Below the pieces are notes generated by a model. The model searched no databases, was not told where the DNA came from, and saw only the letters and a list, made by a program, of their open reading frames with translations. DNA of 64,000 nt from Lineus longissimus (taxonomy: Eukaryota; Nemertea; Pilidiophora; Heteronemertea; Lineidae): contig NC_088326.1 in the NCBI RefSeq assembly GCF_910592395.1, positions 7,631,001 through 7,695,000 on the forward strand, given 5' to 3'. Of the stretch, positions 34,540-46,400 are shown piece by piece. Position 1 is the first letter of the stretch; each line of letters begins with the position of its first letter. Made by a program: the position numbers and the translations under genes.

Positions 34540-35990
34540 CTACAGTTTTCTGAATGCTTCAAGAGACTATGGGATGGACGCCAGTCCCACGACGATCAAG
34601 CCGTATCTGCATGATGCAAACTTTTTCCGACAGTGAAGGATCTGGTAGCGCCAAACCTATCTTCGTTTTCTCTGGCCTACTTCGCTTTTCTGCGCATTGG
34701 CGAAATAACTTCCCGCTCTTCAAAAATCTCAACTCTCCTCGAGCGTTCAGATCTTCAGATTGACTTGCTCTCTCCCGCTTCCGGCATGTCCCTTATCTTC
34801 TAGCAGTATACACACAATAAAGGTGGTAGGCCAGTAGTTATTCAGGTATCAAACCAGGATGACAAAAACATCTGTCCAGTCTCCAATATGATCAGTTACT
34901 TATCGGTGCTTCCCAGATCTTCAGGTTCCTCATTCATACAGGCTGCTGGCTTGTCGGTAACCCGGTCTTACTTCACTTTTTACCTTCGCAGCCTGCTCCA
35001 AGCATGCTCCCTGGATTCCACTCTATACCAGGGTCACTCTTTTCGTATTGGTGCGGCATCTTGGGCTGCCCAAGCGGGGTTTCTGATCAGCACATCCAGC
35101 TATTAGGGAGATGGAAATTAGATGCGTTCCACAAGTACAGTACAACCTCTCTATTGCGGACACCCATGGGACTGGGCCCAGGTGTCCGCAATAGAGAGGT
35201 GTCCGCAATAGAGAGGTTATGCCAAATCGTCCGATAGGTGGATTTGAAGTTCCCGCCTTGCAGGTCTTGGTTTTCTCTGTGTCGACATCTAGCGTAGAAA
35301 CTTTAAACCTGTTGGCTGATCGGTATTTGCTTGTGATGTTGCGTTGAATGACGTGAGCTACTCAGAGCGTGAATAATCTCTCTAGTAAAAGGTGCCCCTT
35401 TTATTGCAAAATCTCCTCGACATGTGATAATGTGTCAAAAAACACCATAATTTCTGTCGATCAGCCACCTTTGATAAATAATTATTTTTTTCTAATTTCT
35501 CTACTAACGCATATTCGCCGCAACACTGACAAAACCGCGTGGATTTATGAGTGTCCGTAGACACAAAAGGCCTATGTGATTAGTTGAAAAGATAAGTAAA
35601 CAAATGCCACGGCTTAATTAGGATACAAAAACACAATGCCAATGCCGCGGCTTAATGAGGATACAAAAACACAATGCCATGGGGTAATTACGTTGATTAA
35701 TTGCGCGAATATCACACCTGTCGGGCCTACTTGACTCTCCAAGCGCAAGCGGGAAGCCATTGTTTTTGCCTACTGTCCGTAATTGGGAGGGAATTGGACC
35801 AAAAATTGGCTATCGCCCTGTCCGCAATTCGGAATAGAGAGGTGTCCGCCGTACAGAGGTTTTGTTATTGGAAATGACTTAGAAAAAATCGGGACTGGCC
35901 GGACGTGTCCGTTATGTAGAGGTGTCGCCTGGCAAAGGTGTCCGCAGAGGGAGGTTCTACTGTATATTCGTAACGCATCAAACCAGGTGT
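34540..35990 (+). pseudogene. DIRS tyrosine recombinase, interrupted at its catalytic tyrosine
   Basis: The C-terminal catalytic region is visible: LYQGHSFRIGAASWAAQAG (about 35022-35078, the HxxR box) and, in a shifted frame, IQLLGRWKLDAFHKY leading to the nucleophilic Tyr. A Tigger-like MITE (35138-35962) sits in the TA of that Tyr codon. Beyond it the sequence resumes with YIRNASNQ. Earlier parts (from about 34540) are frameshifted. Recombinases of this kind insert circular DIRS DNA by a covalent phosphotyrosine. Confidence 0.75.
35138..35962. mobile_element. Tigger/pogo-like MITE with TA duplication
   Basis: The ends are CAGTACAACCTCTCTATTGC (left) and its imperfect complement finishing in GAGGTTCTACTG (right), flanked by TA on both sides (35136-35137, 35963-35964). 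The motif gtgtccgcaatagagag recurs several times near both ends, a subterminal repeat pattern. It contains no transposase. Such termini are typical of pogo/Tigger elements. Confidence 0.88.
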
Positions 35991-36200
35991 AAACTTTATT
36001 TAAGTCTGTTCATGAGCTTCCATGGGGCAGCTCGTTTCCTCTATTTCCATTCAGTTGGGAATTTTCTTACAAATTGGGGCTTCCATGGGGTGGCCTCCAG
36101 TGATCCTTTTGCTCTTATACGTTTAGCTCTTTCAACAGTAAGTACAGTTTACAAGGTCTGCCTTCCATTGGGCGGGCAATACACCTTGTCTGCTTTTATT

Positions 36201-36320
36201 AGTGAGGTTTCGCAACCACCCGGTTAGGCCCTTCGACGACGTTTATCTATTGTTCAGGTAAACTCACACAATAGATAAACGTCGTCGTAGGGCCTAAACG
36301 GGTAGTTGCGAAACCTCACT
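36201..36320. mobile_element. 120-bp palindromic MITE, copy 1
   Basis: AGTGAGGTTTCGCAACC and its complement bound an almost complete palindrome with a short asymmetric loop around ttcaggtaaactcaca. It is flanked by ATT on both sides. Copy 2 (44261-44380) is the same sequence in opposite orientation with only two differences in 120 bases. The 3-bp duplication fits PIF/Harbinger-mobilised MITEs. Confidence 0.93.
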
Positions 36321-36429
36321 ATTATAAAGTTTTAGGACTGGACTTCCACAGTCTTTCCCTTTCAATCTTATATCGGTACATTTTTAATTCACATTTAATT
36401 TTTGACACTGAGTAACTAAACTACTTATT

Positions 36430-38455
36430 CCTTCTCCGTTCCGTAGGCGTTTGGCGATTTTTGCCCTACTCCATGGTTTTTTCATGGCCCCTCATCATCC
36501 AGCTGGATTTGTAAATACCATAATCATCTGCGCTGGAATTTCAATATCATCTTCGGGCCCATCATTATCATAAATCTTAAAATAAAAAGTCACTCAGTGT
36601 CTTATTATGTCCGTATCCGGCCTATGCCTCATTCTGTTCACAGCAGGTTCAGAGGAAGGTGCTTATCCTAACTAACTTGCACAACCTTTAGGCCAGTTTC
36701 ATTTTCTTACCTTAATGGCTTTCAGTGATTCTTCGCAACAAGCTCCTTTCTCGTTCCGGGCTGTTCTCTGTTAAAAAATAACCCAGTTCTGGGATGTTTA
36801 GAATCTCGGAACTAGTCACAACCTTTGTATATTGTCACAACCCCGGAGGAGAAATCACAAAGCATATTTCTGTCAATACTCGTACTGGGAGAAATACATT
36901 TGTGGATCCCCTCTAGGGACAATTGTAATTTACCAGGCCTTCCAGGATCGCTAATTACGATGCAAATTTCCCGCCTTCAGGTCAAGGCTGCACACTTCGT
37001 TGCACATGCCTGTGCCAATCAAAATTCTTTTCCCCAGCACGTGACCTGAGACGGCCAATCAGCGTTGATGTTGCCCAGCGTCCTTTTACACAAATTTCTG
37101 GGGTCATTCCAATTTATTATTTCTTGGAGGCAACACCATGCTCTTTCTTACCCACCCTCCCTCACCTTCTCCGCGTTCCTGGTTGTCCTATTGTTTCATG
37201 TGTCCCAACTTTGGGTCACAATCTTGGGTCGGTTTTTGCCCCACTCCCTCCACGGTTTTTTCATGGCACCTCGTCATCCAGCTGCTTCTTGTAAATACCA
37301 AAATCATCTGCGCTGGAATTTTGATATCATTTTGGGGCCCATCATTATTATCAATCTTTAAAAAAAAGGCACTCAGTGTCCTTATTAAATCCATATCCGG
37401 CTTATGCCCCGTTCTGTTCACAGCAGGTTCAGAGGAAGGTGCTAGTCCTGACTAACTTGCACAACCTTTAGGCCAGTTTCATTTTCTTACCTTATTGGCT
37501 TTCAGCCTCTCTTATCAAAAAATAATTCTTATCAAAAAATAATTCTTCCCAACAAGCTCCTTCCTCGTTCCGGGCTGTTCTCTGTTAAATAATAACCCAG
37601 TTCTTGGATGTTTAGAATCTCGGAACTAGTCACAACCTTTGTATATTGTCACAACCCCGGAGGAGAAATCACAAAGTATATTTCTATCAATACTCGTATT
37701 GGGAGATATACATTTTTGGATCCCCTCTAGGGACAATTGTAATTTACCAGGCCTTCCAGGAATCGCTAATTACCATGCAAATGTCCCGCCTTCCGGTCAA
37801 GGCTGCACACGCCCGTGCCAATCAAAGGTCTTTTCCCCGGCACGTGACCTGAGACGGCCAATCAGCGTTGATGTTGCCCCGCATCCTTTGACCTAAATTT
37901 CTAGGGGTCTTTCCAATTTATTATTTCTTGGAGGCAACACCATGCTCTTTATTTCTTACCTACCCTCCCTCACCTACTCCGCCTTCCTGGTTGTCCTATT
38001 GTTTCACGTGTCCCAACTTTGGGTCACAATCTTGGGGCGGTTTTCGCCCCACTCCACGGTTTTTTCATGGCCCCTTGTCATCCAGCTGCTTCTTGTAAAT
38101 ACCAAAATCATCTGAGCTTGAATTTTAATATCATTTTGGGGCCCATCATTATTATCAATCTTAAAATAAAACTTCACTCAGTGTCCTTACTATGTCCATA
38201 TCCGGCTTATGCCTCATTCTGTTCACAGCAGGTTCAGAGGAAGGTGCTTGTCCTAACTAACTGGCACAACCTTTAGGCCAGTTTCATTTTCTTACCTTAA
38301 TGGCTTTCAGCCTCTCTTATCAAAAAATAATTCTTCTCATCAAGCTCCTTTCTCGTTCCGGGCTGTTCTCTGTTAAATAATAACCCAGTTCTTGGATGTT
38401 CAGAATCTCGGAACTAGTCACAACCTTTGTATATTGTCACAACCCCGGAGGAGAC
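36430..38455. repeat. Tandem 0.8-kb repeat, about 2.5 copies
   Basis: The landmark cggaactagtcac occurs at 36807, 37621 and 38409, spacings of 814 and 788 bases. Other landmarks (catggttttttcatgg-like, gttcacagcaggttcagagg, ttccgggctgttctctgtta) recur with the same spacing. Units differ by small indels. No convincing gene; the open frames within units are short and shared because the DNA is repeated. It starts shortly after the DIRS remnant and may derive from its 3' end. Confidence 0.9.
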
Positions 38456-38780
38456 ACCACAAAAATGCTTTGTCTCTGCCACACCGATCCTAGAAGCTGT
38501 ATGAGGCGCTGTTGCAGCAAAAAAATTCAAATACTACTAAGTGTCTCTCAATGCCGGCGTATGTTGATTAAATGGCTTGTGTTTGAATGAGTTTCTGGCT
38601 GACCTTGTTAAGCCTATGCAAGACTGGCTACATGTACTGCTCTCAACTTATCTTCCACCAATATCATTGCATTGACAATTTCAAATGCCAATTTTCAAAC
38701 AGCCTGTTACACACAACCAATTCCTACAGTTTTGGGCTCTAAGTTATATCACACACACTCACAAAATATTCAATGCTCCT

Positions 38781-39480
38781 TTTTAGCTCACCTTTGGGGA
38801 GCTTATACGATACCGTGGCGTCCGTCATCATCCGTTAGCGGAGCACGTTTCGTCACCGCTAGGGTTAGATGGCTAAACTTGGTGTGATGGTAGCTTTGGG
38901 CAATATGCCCAGAAACATTTTCTTTTTCGCGATATGACCTACTTTCTGGCCTCCAGGCGGCCATCCTTGAAATAGTTTTTTGCCTTTTTGAAGCTAGTGG
39001 CTGTACGTAGAGTGACGAAATTTTTATGGCGGGTGTATCTAGTAAAGTTAAATTACATATCACCTTGTTTTTTGATTTGACCTACTTTTCAAGGTCACAG
39101 AGGTCGAAAATCACTAAAACACCGATAGGTGGCACGTTTCGTTTCTATTTGAGCTAGAAGGTTCTTAACTTGTGACGACGTATATCTAGGCCCCCTATAT
39201 TCTACCCCAAAAAATTGTCCCGCTCGGACTTCAAATATGGCCGCCAGGTGGCCACATCTTGAAAATAAAACAAAGTCGGATTGCAACCAAATTTCATGTA
39301 ATTCTATATCTATGTAGGCCTACTCTCTACAACATCCCTGATTTTCAGTCAAATCCATCGACCAATCCATCGACCACATCTTGAAAATTAAACAAAGTCC
39401 TATTACTCCGAAACTAATGATCGGATTGCAACCAAACTTCATGTGATTATGTATATATGTACTCTTATCAATAGCCCTAA
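38781..39480 (+). repeat. GCTCACC modular repeat, copy R1
   Basis: It starts tttagctcacctttgggga and continues with ccgtcatcatccg. Modules containing gacctacttttcaaggtcac follow (39078-39106), separated by 'atggccgcc' phrases. Related sequence reappears near 39870-39940. No coding sequence. It belongs to the same dispersed family as the copies at 42.5, 47.4, 56 and 60 kb. Confidence 0.75.
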
Positions 39481-40667
39481 TAGCATTCCGCGAAGTTACT
39501 ATTTATAGCTCACAAGGTCATTTGCATAAGATATTGATGACGTTTTAGTCACGTGACAGTCGGACATCGACACTTATTTCTACGCATTTGAGCTTATTTC
39601 TAAGTCAATTATCTTTGACCCTGCATTGTTTTTAGCATGAATGATCCCATAGAGTCAGAGAGAGAAATATTCAGAATAATTATGTAGTATTTCCAACACT
39701 CGGACATGTGCCAGATTGAGTCTAACTGCCCTAGTTAGAAAGCCTGAATCCATTACGAAACCGCATGTTTGTCCGACATTGCCTGTAATTCAGCGATGGG
39801 GAAATAGAGGGCAGCCGCTGCAGTGACCTCATCATCGCGGAATGCTATTGTCAGTCAAATCCCATGACAAATATGGCCGCCGGGCCGCCATCTTGAAAAT
39901 CCAATGAAGTCCTATTACTCCTAAACTGTTGAACAGATGTCAAACAATTTCCATGTGACATGACTCTTCAGTAACCCTGAAATTCAGTCAACTTTATAAC
40001 CAATTTTTTACTTAAATGGTAGCGGTAATTTTCTTTTGTGCCATTGAGCCGAGAAGAATAATATTATTCAATGGAATCAAAACTGGTGAAACTAGCCAGG
40101 GATTGTTCCTAACATATCCACTGCAAATGACATGCATTACATTACCCGAGTTGAGCACATGGTCCCTGGACCATTTGTTTTAAACCTTTGTGATGTATCT
40201 TTTCTTATTTTAATTACTTTACTTCTTACTTGACTATAAGTATAAAAAGCACTCAGTGGATTTCGTTCATAACATAATACGTTTACAAAATCCATGGTAG
40301 AAAAAAGCTTTGGAAATGATAACACACTTGTCAATTTCTAGTTATTATTCGATATACTGACGATACAATAGTTAGTAAGTGTACTTTTCCAAAACCATTC
40401 TCATTTCATCCATGTCAGCATCGCCAGATCCTACCGACATGTCGGTGGGGGCAATCAGGCAGTGACCACGCTTGTCTGGCACGATACCATCCATCCAGTC
40501 GGGGCGGGAACATGACAAACCTGGAAAACAAGGACACGAATATCTCACGTGGTTAAAAGAGTTTGTGACGACGGGCCTATAAGGTGAAGTCATATCCTCT
40601 TCCTGATAACTCGATTCCGATGCCGTTGCAGATGGTGCTAAGATTTGTTATACAATATGCCTTATAT
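39481..40667. other. Non-coding spacer
   Basis: No gene recognised. It contains a diverged piece of the modular repeat near 39840-39990, and a minus-strand frame of 73 codons at 40372-40593 without recognisable features. Confidence 0.5.
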
Positions 40668-41440
40668 AGGGTGTCTCATAAAAAAGGTAATCCGAGCGAA
40701 ATGGGTTAATATTTTTAAACCTTTCATTGTGTATCTTTTCACATTGCAGAACATAAAGTAGAAGCTATGAGCTTTGTTTTGATATCATTGTGACGTCCAT
40801 GCAGTCACGCATGACTGAGCACCATGGTCTTTAAACTGTTTCTTTGTGCGGAGAACGAGTAATCGCGCTGAATCGCCCAGTTGAGTGGCCACCAGATTTG
40901 ACACCCTATGATTTTTTTCTTTTGGGGTACCTGAAGAACAAGGTTTATGTTACTCCAGTTCAAGGTCTAGCAGAAGTAAGATCTCGCATAATTCGGGAGG
41001 TCAATGAGTTGAAGGACAATCAAGAGATGGTGACATGGGCAGTTCAAGATATGTGTCGACGTTGTCGCAATGCATCCAAATAGGAGGGGGGGGGGGGGGG
41101 GGGCAGGGGGAGATTGTAAAAAAGTTGAATTCATGTGGAATAAAAAATTTCTGAAAGAAAGTGATGTGTTGTTGATCATTAAACATGCTTTCATTCTCAG
41201 CCACGTAATGTGGCTTAATGTCAAGCTTGAATCTCCGTACTTGAAACAAGGTTATTTCTGCATGTCTTTTTTAAGACCATGGTGCTCAGTCATGCATAGC
41301 AGGTTAGACGTCGCAATGGCATCAACACAAAGCTCATAGCTTCTACTTTACTGTGATGTATGAGAGAAGTTGTAGAAAGTATGGTTTAAAAATATTGACC
41401 CATTTTGCTAGGATTACCTTTTTTTATGAGACAACCTGTG
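40668..41440 (+). mobile_element. Tc1/mariner-like deletion derivative with 170-bp inverted repeats
   Basis: Left (40668-40838) and right (41270-41440) ends are long inverted repeats, starting with AGGGTGTCTCATAAAAAAGG and matched on the right by its complement with a few changes. Between them only the last third of a transposase remains. Flanking TA duplication is not clear. Confidence 0.85.
40844..41083 (+). pseudogene. Mariner-like transposase, C-terminal remnant
   Basis: The 79-codon frame has PPDLTPYDFFLLGYLKNKVY, the block around the third catalytic Asp of Tc1/mariner-type enzymes, then a helical C-terminus. The helix-turn-helix domains and the first two catalytic Asps are deleted. The start codon is not native. 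Confidence 0.85.
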
Positions 41441-42152
41441 CAATGGGGTAATTTTTTCAATGAAAAAGATGGTGGCGCAGGGTTGTAGATCATCAGTGTG
41501 GCAATTTGCTCTCTTAGTCTGAAATATCTAGATAATAGAATTTATGAAATTAAGTATGAACGCTTTGACTAGACTGCCGTATATGGACTTGCATGGAACC
41601 CCCATGGTAAAATTCCTGTGTGGTACTAAGCGGTTCATATACAGCTGAAGAGTTTAAAGATCATAGAGACCTCCCCCCATTTATTTTGGAGGGTGTTATT
41701 AGTATCACTTTAAATTCTTTCTTTCTTATTTTCAAGATTAGGGGTCTTAGGTGAGGCTTGTTTAATTTATTCATTGTAATACAAGCAAATTACGCTGGGT
41801 GCAGGCATGTTCAGATGAGGTAGTTCAAGAACAACAAATTACTGGCCTTAACCACAATTGTTATAGATCAAGCATGGTACCCCGCCCTTGGAAATGTTGG
41901 AGGAGTGTTCACCTGGAGGAGAGTTGAATTATGGGCGGTTTTGATTGAATAGTGATTTGATTGATTGTGATGTAGTGATGTATATAGTGATGTAAATAGA
42001 ATCCCAGTCGGCAGCCCCCCTCCCCCCTTAACACCATCTTAACCACAACTCAGTTAATGCCAGCAAAACAATGATGTGTGAAAAGTTTGCCCTCTTGTGA
42101 TTACCCCCCCCCCCGTCCACTACCAGGAACAGGTCAAAGGCCTACATGTAGA
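41441..42152. other. Non-coding spacer
   Basis: No gene or repeat terminus recognised. It has short C homopolymers near 42015 and 42105. Confidence 0.5.
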
Positions 42153-42405
42153 GCCCCTTTGACACCATCCCCTCCCTCCAGTCCAGACAGGTAGAGAGCC
42201 CCCACCCCAAGACTGATTAAGAACCCTTTTGACGCCACCCTCTACCAACCCCAGACTGGTGGAGAGCCCTTTTGACCCCCCACCCCTAGACTGGTAAAGA
42301 ACCCTTTTGACACCACCTCCTACCGGCCCTAGACTGTTGCAGAGCCCTTTTGTCACCACCCCACCCCCTCTAGACAGGTGGAGAGCTCCGACACCATCCC
42401 GGTAT
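42153..42405. repeat. Minisatellite, about 55-bp unit
   Basis: The phrase 'gacaccatcccc...cagactggtagagagccctttt' recurs about five times with substitutions and small indels. The minus-strand Gly/Ser-rich frame over it reflects the repeat and is not a gene. Confidence 0.85.
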
Positions 42406-43206
42406 GTCTGGTAAATGAACAAAAACACATGCTTTCATATAACATTCCCAAAACCATGTCCTTTGGGTGATGATGTAGTAGGAATTAAAAATAGATTGGG
42501 GAAGTCCTTTTTGGCTCACCGTAGGGGAGTCTATACAACAGTGCAGTGTCCGTCGTCCGTCGTCGTCTGTATCCTGTTTCAAAAACAGAGGCACATTTCT
42601 TAACCGCTAAAGCTATTAACTTGAAACTTTGTACACATGACCCCCCCCCCCCCCCCGGTCCTGAGAGCAAGGTCCCCTAGGTACTCAGAGCAAGGATACA
42701 CAACATATTCTATGGCTTTTTGGTTTGACCTAATTTTTAAGGTCACATAGGTCAAATGGTGTGAATTGGCCGTTTGAGTGTAACTATGGCACGTTTCTTA
42801 ACCGCTAAAGCTATGAATTTGAAATTTGGTACACATGACTCCCTATGTCATGTAACCTCTGACACTGAATTTCGGTCTGATCTGATTCTTGACTTGGCCA
42901 CCAGGGGGCCAGAAGTGGAAACCTAAAAAGTGTGATATCTCTCGTATCAGTGACTCCTTTTCAATAAAACCGTTATGGTAGGTTATCCAAGCAAGGATAC
43001 ATCGCATATCGTACGGGTTTTTGATTTGACTTAGTTTTCAAGGTCACAGAGGTCAAATGGCGTCAATTGGTCGTTTGAGTGTAACTATGGCACGTTTCTT
43101 AACCGATCAAGCTATGAACTTGAAATTTGGTACACATGACTCCCTACATCATGTAACCTTGGACATCGAATTTCGATCTGATCTGATTCTCGACTTGGCC
43201 ACCAGG

Positions 43207-44470
43207 GCCCATATTCATAAAACCCTGTTAAACTAGCAGTCAACTAGGCCTTAGCAGGCTGCCAAATGCCTAGTTGGCTGCTCCATAGTCTGCTGCTATG
43301 TTCCTATTCATAAAACCTTGCTAAGAAAATTGCCAGGAAGTTGTCAACTAAGATTTTGTGAGTTGTTAGCTAGGCACTTGGCCTTTGTCCCAAACCACAT
43401 ACCACAGGGCGCGTTAGTTTCACTTTCAATAGGGGATGGCATGTGAGCATTGTATGTGTGTCTTTCGACATAATATCAACACCTAAAATAATTTGTAACT
43501 CCGCACTAGATGGACCAATTCCGTTTGCGACATATGGTTGGAATTGTCTATTATTTCCCTATTGGCATTTTTTTAATGTTGCAGGGTTCTGATAGTTTGA
43601 TTTTAAGAATTAAAAAAGGCCCCAAAATAAAAAAGATATACCCGGTTGATTGAATTTTGTTTTGTCAACGTTTTTGAGTTGTGCTTGAAACTTGAGTTAC
43701 TTCTTATACTTTTAGTGAAAAGAAATTCTCATTTAATGTTCGTGATATTGTATAGAAATTATCCAAATTTGACATTTTGATATTCTTTGATATTTCAGGA
43801 TTTTTCAATGTCATTGAATACTAGAGGGGGTAACATGAGTATACATAAAAAATCAAATCAAAATATCGCCTGTAGAGGCAGAAACATATCAAAACTAGTT
43901 TGATTACGATGATATAATAATTCGCTTAAAATTTCAAGATTTCAACACGCGATAATGCTCAAATTCATGGAATATTTCATGGGGGAATGAACAGACCACA
44001 GTTGCATTGAAAAATCTTGAAAAAAAATTATTTTGATATTTTGATAGATCACAAAAATTTGAATAAGTATGTCTCTGAATATTCTGTTCTCTTCTCATCA
44101 CACGTTGCACTGTTGCCAGCTCCTGAATTCATCTTGCCTCTGAATCCAATGTAGAATTGACAAAATTAGCTGCCAACTAGTGACTTAGAGGTACCCCAGA
44201 GCACCTCTAAATTTAGCAGACAACTTAGCACCAAACTAAGCTTAGCGGGGTTTTATGAATAGTGAGGTTTCGCAACCACCCGTTTAGGCCCTACGACGAC
44301 GTTTATCTATTGTGTGAGTTTACCTGAACAATAGATAAACGTCGTCGAAGGGCCTAACCGGGCGGTTGCGAAACCTCACTAATAACACTTAGTATCCAAC
44401 TGCGTTTAGTTGGCAGCTAGGGTCAAACATAGTTGCCAACTAGGCTTAGCAGGCTTTTATGAATATGGGC
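43207..44470. mobile_element. Non-autonomous DNA element with GCCCATATTCATAAAA termini
   Basis: The left end reads GCCCATATTCATAAAACC and the right end is its complement with one change, flanked by CCAGG on both sides (43202-43206 and 44471-44475). Internal phrases such as 'ttcataaaaccttgctaag' repeat the terminal sequence several times. No transposase. The palindromic MITE copy 2 is nested inside it at 44261. Confidence 0.88.
44261..44380. mobile_element. 120-bp palindromic MITE, copy 2
   Basis: It is the reverse orientation of copy 1 (36201-36320), with two mismatches. It is flanked by AAT on both sides (44258-44260, 44381-44383). It lies inside the GCCCATATTC element, so it is the later insertion. 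Confidence 0.93.
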
Positions 44471-45389
44471 CCAGGAGGCCAAAACTAAAAAAGGTAAAAA
44501 GCCCAATATCTCGCTTATTAGAGACTTGTTTTCGATGATATTTTTATGGTAGGTACTCCAAGCAACGATACATCACATGGCATACCGACTTTAATTTGAC
44601 TTATATACTAAACATGTAGCATGTTTCTTGACCAGGATGAATTCCAAATCACCAAATATCTATGCGGTGAGCACAATGCCCCCTGGCCGTTTCATGTTGA
44701 TGATGTCATTGGCATTAAGAATAGATTGGGGCACACATAGGGTTAGTGCCTAAACAACAAAAAAACAACTCACTCTAATTATTTCAGTGTCTTCCCACCG
44801 CATAATCTTCCAACACTAATAGTTATAATCTTCTAAACTAAAAACCACAGGCGGTCGAGACTGTAAGGCTACCATAAGAGACCAGAATTTCAAGAAAGAA
44901 CCACATTGCAATCTCACAGGAATTCCCTTGATGATGTCATTCCAATAGGGAAATCCCATTGCATCTAAAAATAGATCGGGGCATCCACACGGATAAAATG
45001 CCTCCAAAAACAAATATATTCATTACAGTTAGTTTTTTTACGCTACGAACCCTGATTAATAATCAACCAATATACACAGGTCATGGAGGTATGACTTGCC
45101 CCGATATTGCCGCAAATATTCACCAACACGCGAGGGATAGCAAGTGACTCCAAGAAGCCGATGAGGCGTATAGTTCGTGGCGCGTATAGCTGTAATTTCT
45201 AAAATCTGCATTTCCTAGAATCGTCGTGAGGGATCGCGAGCTCTAGAATCCGCAGGTTCTAGAACCGTGAGCAATAGATCTCGTGAGTGATAGAAGTTCC
45301 CAAAAAATCCGTTATGTGGCGCCACTATCGTGAGCGATAGCAGTTCAAACAATTTCCGTTATGTGGCGCCACTGTCGAACTGTCGCACT

Positions 45390-45445
45390 GACCTCCTCAT
45401 ACTATGTATATAGTCTTGGAGAATAAAGCTGAATTGAATTCAATT
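45390..45445 (+). mobile_element. 56-bp retroposed LINE/SINE tail inside FB3
   Basis: The sequence ends ggagaataaagctgaattga plus further gaatt-type repeats, a common type of LINE 3' tail. It is bracketed by perfect 13-bp duplications gaactgtcgcact at 45377-45389 and 45446-45458. Only the last few dozen bases of the parent element were copied. Confidence 0.75.
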
Positions 45446-46073
45446 GAACTGTCGCACTGTCGCATCGTATTGTTTTTGCTGTAAGCGACACTGCAACATT
45501 ATCATTTTTGTGCTGCTTCGTCCATTTATGATTTACAATGATTATTCTGTTCTACTACATGTATTCAGTTGTGTGGTACCATCTGCTTTGATTTATTAAT
45601 GGCCTTACTAGTTCATCTTACGGGCCGTGTTAAACGAATCCTGCGAGAGGTTCGGATATGCTCAGACAGACAAGTTAATGTATAGAGGATCATGTAGTTT
45701 TCATGGTTGACTCTTTAGCAAGAGATTGTAGTCATTTATGCAATGGGGATGCCAATCTAGAGGTAATCCCAACTATATCCCTGGTTGAAGCATTGCAATT
45801 GCTGAATGCTCTGCTTGAGGGACAGGGAAAACAGGCTGAGAGTGAGACGGGGGGGGGAATGGTTTTTGCCAACCTACCGACCACGGCGTCAGTCCTGTCA
45901 GTAACTTGGGTATTGTGAATGGTCCTGCCCAGGATGGCCCCCAACCGCTACTACGATCGTTAGGCTTCTAAACAAAATAAGTTTGAAAATATATATAGGC
46001 CTACACTTTTTTGGGGGACAAAATGCATGCGATCTCATTCATAATCATTTTGTTTGGACGAATACTTCGATCA

Positions 46074-46400
46074 TCACACACTTGAATTTGCTCTGTCTGA
46101 CGATGGGGCACCGTAAGCAACATTAGATGCAGATGCAGATGCCGGCCTGCTACTACAACTAGGCATAGTAGCGAAGGCCCCACCAGCAGCAATCGACATT
46201 GGCCTAGAAAATAAAGTGCTTGGCCGAGGAGGCGGAGGACGACGACGTGGTGTAGAATCAGGGTTTATACTCGGGTTCATATCACTAGCCTCTGCTCTCG
46301 GCTGTCTCTGCTGCAGCTGATCGGGCTGCTGCTGGTCCAAAATCTGCACTACTTGCTGAAGCAGTAGTGCTGCCTGTTGCAGTTGCGACTGGTCGCACAT
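46074..46400 (-). CDS. Gln/Ser/Pro-rich small frame inside FB3
   Basis: This frame of 108 codons starts MCDQSQLQQAALLLQQVVQ and continues into TPRRRPPPPRPSTLF and an Ala/Ser-rich part. A plausible acceptor (ttattttctag-type on the opposite strand) is absent in its own direction, so splicing is unclear. It has no recognised domain. It could be the first exon of a lost element gene or low-complexity chance. Confidence 0.25.
   Translation of the reverse strand: MCDQSQLQQAALLLQQVVQILDQQQPDQLQQRQPRAEASDMNPSINPDSTPRRRPPPPRPSTLFSRPMSIAAGGAFATMPSCSSRPASASASNVAYGAPSSDRANSSV

Larger units (their letters stand above)
32238..36000 (+). mobile_element. DIRS-like tyrosine-recombinase retrotransposon, decayed
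   Basis: A gag-like frame, a DIRS-type reverse transcriptase with VLDDFLF, an RNase H region and a tyrosine recombinase follow each other on the plus strand with multiple frameshifts. There is no DDE integrase and there are no ordinary LTRs. This order and the recombinase define DIRS elements. A Tigger-like MITE interrupts the recombinase. Element termini were not delimited; 0.8-kb tandem repeats follow from about 36430. Confidence 0.8.
42508..44735 (+). repeat. GCTCACC modular repeat, copy R2 (interrupted)
   Basis: It begins tttttggctcaccg, then ccgtcgtccgtcgtcg, then two clear modules with AGGTCA direct repeats at 42740 and 43041 and the phrase tatggcacgtttcttaaccg. A 1.26-kb element (43207-44470) splits it, and it resumes at 44471 with aggaggccaaaactaaaaaa. 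R5 (near 60.1 kb) shows the uninterrupted version of this junction. Confidence 0.85.

Noticed and set aside
42120-42428. 102-codon Gly/Ser-rich minus-strand frame
   Set aside because: It coincides with a 55-bp minisatellite; periodic composition explains the open frame.
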